The translations under genes and the position numbers were made by a program. Below are positions 12,201-23,400 of a stretch of 64,000 nucleotides of DNA, piece after piece; the stretch's first letter is position 1, and each line of letters starts with the position of its first letter. The notes beneath the pieces are model-generated. The model was not told the DNA's origin. It made no database searches and worked only from the letters and a program-made list of their open reading frames with translations. The stretch is from Misgurnus anguillicaudatus (taxonomy: Eukaryota > Chordata > Actinopteri > Cypriniformes > Cobitidae), in contig NC_073360.2 of assembly GCF_027580225.2 (NCBI RefSeq), forward strand, positions 10,284,501-10,348,500, written 5' to 3'.

Positions 12201-14382
12201 GCTTATCTATTTTGTAGAAACACCTGCTATTAACCTGACTTTTAATTAATCAATTGGTGTTAGAAACAGCTCATATGAAAAGCTAAAACCCTCCCAGATG
12301 ATGTTTAATGCACTGAAATAAATTAGTTTCACTGAAAAAAGATTTATCATTTAATCAAGACAGAATGGTCAAATTTTTTTGTTTTGCACTGAAACATTAT
12401 TTCAAAGTCTATTGGGATTAAAGTGAGCAATTTCTTGAAAACAAATCTTGATTAGAAATATATTTTAGCGGCACTTCAGGTCAATTTGTACACAAGCGAC
12501 AAGACTTTTGTCAGGGAGTGTATTAAACTTAAATCTCCTTATTGGTGCTTTGAAGAACCAAGAAACTAATATGCTGATCTGAGAAACTTTTTAAGGAACC
12601 ATATATTCAACTCATGAACTTGTTAGTGTTTCTCATTCCAGTCTCAACTGTACATGATCGTTCTCCTTGAACATGGTTTTGCTCAAGGACTGTCAACTGA
12701 CCCAGACTTTCACGTCTACTCTGTGGTTATTTCTCAGAGCACAACTCCCAAAATAGAGCCGTCTTTACTCCCACAACAGTCCTACGATTCCCACCCACTA
12801 TTCAGAGACTCCCAGCTCAAGGCTTTCCGATTTTATTCATATTTTATGTGTCCGGTTTAAAACCAAATAACAACTGTAATGGGAACTACTTTGCTTGAAA
12901 CATGAAATACCTTGTGCAGAAAGAGGTTATGGTCATTAATGTATTTAATCAGATGGTTCTCCTAAAATTCCTGAAGAGAAATTACAAAACAGACACAAAT
13001 GAGGCAACTGTAAAATACAGTAAGATTGATTATGTAACTTAACAAAAATAGTGTTGCTTAGATCATTTTATGTTGGAATATTGTGCTGTTTTTCTATTTC
13101 TAGCTCCTTCTGTGGTCCTTGTTACAAAAACTAGTAACAACCCAGATAGCAAGCAACCATTGAAACTATGTAAAAAAATTGTTGATTTGTCAATGTTATT
13201 CCCATTGAATCAATATCACGTTTGTACCCTCCATTAATATTGAAAAAGGTATTGAAAGTAAAAAAGTAAATAAAAATAACATTGTGGTGATCAGTGTTTG
13301 CTTTAGTTAAGCCTTGACTGTTATAATTGTTCTGGTTTGTAAATTCAAGGTAAATAGAAAAAATATTGACACATCATCAGACATCATCATTCATCCTACA
13401 AATCTCAAAAATAGTGACAATCATCAAATTTAGATTAAACGATCAACTGCAATGCATGCTGGGAGTCATGGATTAGTTCAGTACTATGTTGATACCCAGC
13501 ATGCACTGCAGCATGAAACTTTTTTGTTGATCGTCACCTTAAGTTTCGTAGACTGATTTAGACTGACAAAAAAATGAAGGAAACACTGATCACCATAATG
13601 GTGGTTTGTTGAAATGTCTATAATTTTTCTATATTAATGGAGGGTGCAAACATGAAATTGATTCAATGAGATTAACATTGACAAATCAACTATTTTTAAC
13701 ATAATTTTAATGGTTGCTTGCCATCTAAGAAGTGAGTCATGGAGAACAACAAGGGTTGACTCAGTTGTCTTCTCTGAATTGTCTTCTCAATTGTAAATTT
13801 GTGCCCTGTAAGTGCTCAAGAAGGTCTTTGTTTTAAAAGTCAGGAAAGAGTTAACAATCACAGGCGCCAAAATAATGAGTCAATGGGTTGGGTGGTCGCC
13901 GGGGAATTCTGCTTATCACTGTGAGGAAAAACGACTGCAGGAAATAAAAGAAAGTGGATTGGGGAAAACTCTTCTCTTCCTTTTTTCAGTGTGCGTAAGC
14001 ACATCCGATCGCCGTACTGTTTCAGAGCGAGTGTTGTTAAAGTGGTGGGATGTATGTTTTTGTAGGTGGAGGAAACAGGGTGGGTGCTGTCACCATGTGT
14101 GTGGAAAACTAGTTAAATAAAGAGGGATATTAAAGTGTATGTATATCTGTGGGGCTTAGGAAGAATGTTGTGGTAGAGATGCGCGTTTCTGGTGTAGCCA
14201 CACAGAGAGTGAAGTGTAGGTCCGCGCTTGCCAAGAATAAGTGAGGATTTTTTTGAGGATTTGATGCATACTTTTAAGTAATGTTCTGCACCAATTCAAC
14301 CATGATAAATGCAATAATTTGTTGCTGCGGAATACATACTTTTGTATATAAATGGCCCTCAGTTTTCAATTAAACACTGATA

Positions 14383-14438
<56 letters not shown>

Positions 14439-17400
14439 CTCCAGGCACTGAGTATCATCTGATGCCATATCATCTGACATCATCTTGGCTTTGTAATAAA
14501 TACTGCAGGACAGTTTATGCCAGTGGCTCACTTTTCCAAAAAAAATCTATTACATAAAACAATCTTAAACTTAAATTTCTTAGGTTTAATTACACAAAAT
14601 TTCTTATAAATTAATGTACTTAAAAAAATGTCATAAAAGGGGCCCCCCAGGCACCATCTCACGCCCCCCTATATATTGCTTAGTATGTAAGCAGCATGCA
14701 ATATGCAATGATAAACAGTGTAATTTTTTATTATACATTTGTGTATTTTCATTTACAAACTGTCAAACAGTCACATAAGCACTACTATTACTATGAATAG
14801 GGGTCTATGCAATGCTCAATATGGCCACTCTGTCAATGAAAGTCCCGCCTCCAGTTAAAAGAACCATCATCATTGGATAAAGACTGACGATTCTCTGGGC
14901 TCAATACAGAGTTGTGTAAGACGCATGCCAACCTGTGCGTATGCGCAGTAGCTAAAACAACTTTAAAAAATTTGTTTTAGTGCAATTTGAGCTTAAGAAA
15001 CAAAAGTTAGTACATTTGAAGTTGTTTAAATTGTTGGTCAGAATTAATAATTTAAACCAATTTTAGAGATACATATTACCAAAATTTTGGGACATCTGCC
15101 TTTATATGTCCTTGAACCTAAAAAACATCCCATTCTTAATCCATAGGGTTTAATATAGAGTTGGCCCACCCAAGTCTTTTTGAAAGACTTTCTGTTTATG
15201 GGAATTTTTGACCATTCTTCTAAATGCACATTTGTAAAGTCAGACACTGAAGGCCTCGCTCATAGTCTCCGCTCTGATTCATCCCAAAGATGTTTGATTG
15301 GGTTGAGGTCAGGCCAGTCAAGGTCCTCCACACCAAACTTGCTCATCCATGTCTTTATGGACCTTGAGATAAAATTAAGCTGCTTTACCTGATAAGGTTG
15401 ATCCTTTTGTGACTGTTATAATGGTTCTGGTTTGTAAATTCTGTGACAAGGTAAATAGAAAAAAATATATATTGACACATTCAGACATCATCACTCATCC
15501 TACAAATCTCAAAAATAGTGACAATTATCAAATTCAGATTAAGCAATCAACTGCAATGCATGCTGGGATCATGGATTAGTCATGGATTAGTTTAGTACTA
15601 TGTTGATACCCAGCATGCAATGCAGCATGATTTTTTTTGTTGATCGTCACCATTGATAAGTTTCATAGACTGATTTAGACTGACAAAGAAAACTAAAGGA
15701 AACACTGATAAACATAATAGTGGTTTGTTGAAAAGTCTATATTTTTTCTATATTAATGGAGGGTGCAAACGTGATATTGATTCAAACTTGCTCTCCATGT
15801 CTTTATGGACCTTGCTTTGTGCACTGGTGCACAGTCATGTTGAAACAGGAAGGGGCCATCCCAAACTGTTCCCACAAAGTTGGGTGCATGAAATTGTCCA
15901 AAATGTCTTCCAAAAGGAAGCATTTAGAGTTCCTTTCACTGGAACTAAGGGGCCAAGCCCGACCCCTAAAAAACAACCCCACACCATAATCCCCCCTCCA
16001 CCAAACTTTACACTTGGCACAATGCAGTCAGGCAAGTACCGTTCTCCTGGCAATCACCAGACCCAGACTTGCATCGGATTGCCGGACAGAGAAGTGAGAT
16101 TCACCGCTCCAGAAAACATGTCTTCACCGCTCTAGAGTCCAGTGATGGCGTGCTTTACACCACTGCATTCAACGCTTTGCATTGACCTTGGTGATGTAAG
16201 GCTTGGATGCAGCTGCTCGACCATGGAAACCCATTACATTAAGCTCTCTACGCATTGTTCTTGAGCTAATCTGAAGGACACATGAAGTTTTGAGGTCTGT
16301 AGTTATTGACTCTGCAAAAAGTTGCTGACTTCTGTGCACTGTCCCAATTGCTTCTATTTTGTTATAATATTACATTACTGAAACAACTACTCAGAGGCAT
16401 TGCAAACATGGCCACCTAGTGGTCCTAAAGGGACTTTGCTACAAGTCAGTGTGTGGCGTCCACCTATAATAAATGATGTTTTATTAACAAAGTTCGGGAG
16501 GAGCACGTTCAAATAATCAACCTAATCACCTCAACTACGACCAGCTGTCGACAATCAGCAATCATGTGTCCACCTGATCGGCATCAACAGAAACCTATAT
16601 AGACTGGAAATCAACTCACCCTCATTCCTCGATAGTTTCAGCATCCCTCCACCTCCCCTTCGCCGCACGATTGCCTAGTCACCTTACTAACCAGAACAGG
16701 TGGGATTGTTCTGGGTTCGGACGTAAGGCTGGGCCCGGAACCCTCTCCCCGCCAGGAAGCGCTCCGGGCTCAGGCCATTAACGAGCTCGGAGCCCTCTCC
16801 TCGGACAGCACGCCAAATACGCATATTAATAACTCTGTTCTGAATTATTTGTAAGTGCGAACTCGTGAATTGTAATGTTTAAAACTGCTCAGGACACTTG
16901 TTACAACCACCTGGCTCAGGGTGAAGCAACATTACCAAAAAGGGAAGGCCACAGAAAAACTGAATGTTTAACAAATAAAGATTTAATCAAAAGTACTTAA
17001 ATGATACAACATTAAATATAAAGAAAATTAAACAATCCAGGACAGGAGAGGAATGATCCCAGTCCAAAAATCTGTCCTGCTCTCAGAAGCACCATCCTTT
17101 GTTTTAACCCAAACGCATCACAGGACACCACCACCTAGTGGACAAATATAACACTTTGGCTGTAACAACACTGAAGAAAGGTGCAAATGAGGTTAATAAA
17201 AATGCAAATAAGACTTTATAATGTTTTCATTTCATATGGATTATATTCATCTTTTATACAGAAAAATGTTTGAGTTCAAATTAAATATTTCGACTTTAAA
17301 AGCTCAGTTTTAGACATTGTTGAGATCACAGAAAACGCAGAGTTTAGACTAGTTAATTCATCCCAGTGGAAATTAAAGGTCAATGAGAAAACATTACAAC

Positions 17401-20400
17401 AAACAGTGTCCAGTTATGGCATGCACAGTGCAGTATACACAAGGCACTATGCACAGTACAGTATGCTATCCTGAACGTGCAAGCAACATGTTTTCCCTTA
17501 CCAATTCTTATGTCACCATTTCTTGGTTTTGAAATGTCATTTTCCAAAAACATGTTTGGTAAATAAGCATGTGGTGAATTCAGTGCCCAGTCATTGCATG
17601 ATGCTTTTCTTATGTAACTGACAGGCTGTCTGCATATGTAAACCTTCGTCATTACAGTGAGATTCTACAGAAAAGAGTGAAGCAAACAGATTAAAACTAA
17701 AGTTTTGTGTTTTAGGAGGAAACTCCAGTAAAAGCATCAGTGGCTCAGTTGGCTGGAAGACTTAAAGGTCCAGTGCCAGGAAACACGGAGGTAATGTGTT
17801 TGGAACATGACACATTTGCTCTTTTCATGTCATTGTTTCATATGTCTCATCATTCAGAATCAGGATTTTGTTTGTTTTAGGTGCACATGCGATAAAATGT
17901 ACTACACTCTAAAAATGCTGGGTTAGTTTTAATCTAGCATTGGGTCAAAAAAGGGACAAACCCAGCCGTTGGGTTAAATTAGCCCCAAAAATGTATATAG
18001 ACGGTTTTATCGGATGCATGTGCGGTGACACGATTACGCGTCTGGTCAGAACTTCCAGTTTTTGTTTGTTTATTGGTCTGACTAGTTGCTAAACTGAACT
18101 CTTAAACAAATACCTCATTGAAAATAACAAATGTTTTGGTTTCCTAGGTCAGTGGTTTTCAAACTGGGGGCCGCGAGATGGTGCCAGGGGTGCCCCAGTT
18201 TTATGACATTTTATGAAATACATTAATTTATCATGAAGTTTGTGTAATTAAACCTAAAAAAATAAGGCTACTAACCAAAATCACTACTTTTCTGTATAAT
18301 TTAATGTTATTTTTATTAAAATATTGAGTTTTAGAACAGTTTTCTGTCACAAATTTTCTTTGGGGGGCCGCGAAGGAATGCACCGTACACAAGGGGGGGC
18401 CGCACACTGAAAAAGTTTGGGAACCACTGTCCTAGGTAATTTACGTGTTGTTTATTTTGCTTGTTTTATAAATACGCACATGCTGCGACGCAACTTCCGG
18501 CTTCTGTTTGTTTATTGGTCTGACAAGTTGCTAAACTGAACCCTTAAACACATACCTCATTGAAAATAACAAATGTTTTGGTTTCCTATGTAATCTACGT
18601 GTTGTTTATTTTGCTTGTTATATAAATAAACTACTTTAAAAGTTTTTTTTATTCTTAGTGGAGTTTACCAGAAGTTACGTGATGACCACAAAAGCCGCTT
18701 GTTTATGTTGTTACTGCTGAAACCGTCTATATATCAGTTAAAACAACTTTTTTTGGGCTAAACCAAGCATATATGGTAAAGGGGCCATGGCATAAAAATT
18801 TGACTTTTTGTTTAAGTTCTATAATTGGGTTCCCAGTGCTTCTATCAACCTAGAAAATGTGAAAAAGATCAACCCACTAACTTAGTTTTGGTAAACCATT
18901 CTCTGCAATCATGTGAAAAATTAGGTCATTGAAATTTGGCTCTCATTTTGATGTCATAAGGGGATCTTATTATAATAATATCGCCCCTTAATCTGCACTA
19001 TCCAACAACGGCACTGCCATTTAGTGCAGAGAGAAAGAAATCACAGCACAATTGAGTTTCAATTACAACAAACCACCATCATTGTGATCAGTGTTTGAAT
19101 TTCATCCACTCGTTTGCATTTTAAAGGACACACCCAAAATGGCACATTTTTGCTCACACCTACAAGGTGGCAATTTTAACATGTTATAATAAATAATCTA
19201 TATTGAATTTTGAGCTAAAACGTCATATATGTGCTATGGGGATACCAAAGATTTATTTGACATCTTAAAAAATTATTGTGACATGGCCCCTTTAAATTAT
19301 AACTGACTGGGTTTGTCACCTTTTGACCTGAGACACAGTGTCAAAAAATGTAACTCTTAAACTATTACAGCAAACTATTACAATATTTAATTAATGGATA
19401 TCATACAAGATGAATATAGTTTACAGTACATTGCATTAAAAAGTTACAGTAAATATTTGTGCATTTTTGGTGTAGAAACCTTCCATCTGCCCTCATCCTG
19501 CCAAGATGAAGATTAAAAGTTCTCCTCTCATCGGAAAACTACAGGTGAGAATTTTTCTAAGCTTTTTAATTTATTACTTTATAAGATTTTATTAATATTG
19601 CTCTATAAAAATAACAACTATATGATTAACATGTGAATGTAGAGCTTGTTTATCAGTTTGACAAATCATTTGTAAAGTAAGCAATCGTACAGGAAACAGG
19701 AAATCCCTTGAATCATACTGAAACTATCTACTGAATTCTGTTGTAGTTCTGTATGTAGTTTATATTAAAGTATGAATGCATGCAATGATAAACGTTGAAT
19801 CATCAGAAAGTTTGGTTTTATATTTTGCAAGGTACACATTTGTAGTTTATAAAAAAGAGGTTAAAGAGCTGATGATGAAAGGGAAAATGGCATCTGTTTA
19901 ATACCATTATATCTACAAAGATATATACAGAAATGTTCATTAAATCTAAGTGAGGTAGACAAAGCAAACACTGTAGCTTTTTACTATGCATCTCAGAATT
20001 TATGGAAGTTTACTGACACCTAGTGTTCAAAATAAGTTATTACAAAACAATACTACAGAAGCCATACCAACAGTACTGTGCAATAGTTTTATGCCACTGT
20101 GCCAAAATTTATAATGACACATGCTTTAGCTTTAATAAATGAAAGGTTTTGGTTTTACACAGCATATTCTTATATTCTTGCATATTCAAAGATCTAGTCC
20201 TTTCAGATGAACTGAACCTTTCTGAGCAAAAACCTTAATGTTCAGGGATCTTCTGACTCTTTGCCATTCAGTCGTTCCTGGGAGATTGTGGACCGCTGGT
20301 AACTTTAAATTTGCTTCAAAGTGGAGAAGCTTGTCTCTCCTGAGGCAATATGCAAAGTCAACAGTAAATGCAAGGCAATGCTTAAATTGCCATAAAGCTC

Positions 20401-23400
20401 CATGAGATTCTCCTTATAGATGTAATAACATCTCTGCAGGTGTAAAGACAAGATCTGGGAAAACATGAACAGCTGCCCTCACTTCAAGAATCATGTCCTG
20501 ACTGACTGTCAATGTCTCCCAGTGTCTGCTCCAGTTTCTTACATGATTCATCTTGAGCTTATCAGCCGAATATAGAAATCCAAACAGAGAAAAAAAGTAG
20601 TGAATTTGTGTGAACTCTTTCACCAACACTTATAAGTGCTGTATCAAGCAGATGAAGAAAAAATCTTGCTTGAATTGTTCATCGGGTGTGAACTGAGCTT
20701 CCTCCTCTGTTCTCGGTTGTCGTGCAACAGGAAACTGGTCATGTCTATCTGCACCTTTTCAGCAATTTCTCTTGCATCTGTTTGAGCTGATTAGAGTCCA
20801 CATGGAGAAAATGATGTTACTTAAATAGGGATCTTTAATCTCCCTTTTCTCAATTCTTCTGAGGTGTTCACCCTTAATAGGGTCAAATTGTGCCATGAGC
20901 TTTACCTCTCCAAGAAAGTTGCCATTATGTGGCTCAAAACGTTTTTCTGAACGCCCTCATTGTGCCTGGTTTCTTTCTGCCAAAAGACAGACAATGGCAA
21001 TTATTCTGCTTTAAACATCCTTTCAATGCTGTATTTCAAGAGCATGCAATTTCTGACATCTGCTGTCTATAGTTTTTCCTGATTTCAAGGACAGGGCACT
21101 CATCTCCACTGCTGGCAAAAGTAGTGACAGGTGGGGGCGTAGCCTGTTCGGTGGGCGGCGTGGCTGGGTCTTCCTCCTCTTTAGATGTTTCATTTATATT
21201 TTTAGATGAAAAAAGTAATTTTTTTCAGTATTTGATTTTCTGTTTACTTTCATTTTTGAGCATCGCTTATGAGCGCTTCATGGTTGATTCTTTTTATGAA
21301 ATCATTAAATGAGATAATCGCTTGTTGCCAGTAATAGTACAACTAAAGGATTTAACTTTGTATTAATTTGCAATATATATTTAACTTTTTGGTAACATGT
21401 TAAAGTAGCTTTCCTCTACTTTGCCGCCCCAGAGCCTCCTATTGAACAGCTGCCACTGTTTAAATGTACAATGCTGTTTTTACACCAACTGCATTTGAGG
21501 CATCAAAAGCGCGTCTACTTTTACTTTTACTTAATTACATTTTTTAAGAAAAAAAGTACTTTTTACTCCTTACAATTTTTTTGAGTCAAAAAGTACTTAT
21601 TTTTTAGAGATTACTATTCTATTCTCCCTGCTCTTACCAAACCAATTGAATTGTGCTGATGGTCAGTTTAATTTAAATGTTATTTATTTTCCGTGGCTGA
21701 GATACAGCGTGCCACTCCCTGAAACTCATACGGGCATAGCTCGAGCACCTTAAGTCCAGGGTGTTCGCCCTTTGAGTCCCTTATCCTACTCGAGAGGGCC
21801 TTTTCAATGAGCCAACCCCCAACCTTCTAACCCTTTCCCTAGCCGAGACACAGCGGTCATAGCCGTAGCTTGGACACCTTTGGGTTGCTTACTCTGCCCG
21901 AGGGGAATTAAGTCGCCCAAGCTACGGCCGTGGAAAAATCGGGAAAAGGACCGCTGTGTCTCGGCCGGGGAGGGGGCTGGAGACTCGTGGGTGGGCTCGT
22001 TGGAGGGCCCCTCTCGGGTAGAGTAAGCGAAGGGCAACCAAGGGAAAATTCGGGACGGGTCGGCTGTATCTCGGCCCGGGAAAGTGCTAGAGACTTGCGG
22101 GTGGGCTCATAGGATTAAGATTTTTTAGCTTATTTGAAACCGACAACACATGACGCCAGCAAAGAGTTGGATGGAAATCTGTTCTGTGTTTCAGACACCA
22201 GGGAGTCTCTGCTCACGTTCCCTGCTATGTGCAGCCTGTCTATCAAGACTAAGACCTTGTTCACACGGTCAGTCCAAATCTGTTTTTGGTGCATTGGACC
22301 CACTGTCCACATTGTGTATCACAACTGTTTAGATCTGATCTGTGCGTCCTCTAGCGTTTTGCGGATTATCTGTCTCTATGGCAATAACGTCACAACAATT
22401 GTGTTTACATTTTACATGACGTGACAGCATGACGTAAACGAAAAGCTACAAAAATGCGATCAGACTTAAATCTATTTCTGGAAATGTGATTTGAACAGGC
22501 TAAACCACCTCTGGATATAGCCTGAAACGGATTAGAAAAAAGTAATTTGGTTTTTGGCTGTTCACACGTTCTAAATGTGATTGGATTCCAATCGGATATG
22601 CACCAAAATCACATTTGGATAGACAGTGTGAACAAGGTCTAACACAACTCTTTCTGCATCGGCTGTCTGTGAGAGGCTTGATACTCAATTTTGAAAATCA
22701 GCCACTGCTTAAGTTAAATTTGAGGTTTTACAACTTTGAGTAGCATGTTGCATACTGAAATTAGGTAGTTTTGTAGTTTGATAATTAAATACAATTAAAT
22801 ACAAACAGTTGTAAAGCAGGATAAAACCTTGTATGTGGTTCATTCACTTCATGTTTTTAGAAATTAAACAAAATATTTTATTGTTCCTGTTACTTTTACT
22901 TTTTTAATACTTAAAGGAATAGTCTACTCATTTTCAATATTAAAATATGTTATTACCTTAACTAAGAATTGTTGATACATCCCTCTATCATCTGTGTGCG
23001 TGCACGTAAGCGCTGGAGCGCGCTGCGACGCTTCGATAGCATTTAGCTTAGCCCCATTCATTCAATGGTACCAATCAGAGATAAAGTTAGAAGTGACCAA
23101 ACACATCAACGTTTTTCCTATTTAAGACGAGTAGTTATACGAGCAAGTTTGGTGGTATTACATAAAACGTAGCGCTTTTCTAAGCGGATTTAAAAGAGGA
23201 ACTATATTTTATGGCGTAATAGCACTTTTGGGAGTACTTCGACTCGCCTGAAAAGTCCGCTCCCCTTCTCACTCTCATAATGGGAGAGGGAGGGTGTTAC
23301 TGCGCCGAGTCCAAGTACTCCCAAAAGTGCTATTACACCATAAAATATAGTTCCTCTTTTAAATCCGCTTAGAAAAGTGCTACGTTTTATTTTGTACCAC

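Larger units (their letters stand above)
17905..19340. mobile_element. MITE ('tgctgggtt' type) split by later insertions
   Basis: Left end TACACTCTAAAAATGCTGGG at 17903, with 'gggtcaaaaaagggacaaac' at 17942. The inverse 'gtttgtcaccttttgacct' is found only at 19313-19332 after two inserted elements. The short piece 18735-18773 ('gggctaaaccaagcat') between them belongs to this element too. The right terminal TA was not located with certainty. Confidence 0.65.

Noticed and set aside
12642..12860. 68-codon + strand frame after an acceptor-like 'cattccag'
   Set aside because: No recognisable family, and the frame runs to a stop without a donor that could link to rcsd1 exon 2. rcsd1 needs no such exon by comparison with mammals.
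13812..14120. 102-codon + strand frame
   Set aside because: No domain, unusual composition, and no fit with rcsd1 exon phases. Contains an AP-1-like TGAGTCA word (13876), which alone is not evidence of an enhancer.
20414..20629. 71-codon - strand frame as an independent gene
   Set aside because: It falls in the middle of the hAT transposase fossil 20236-21130.
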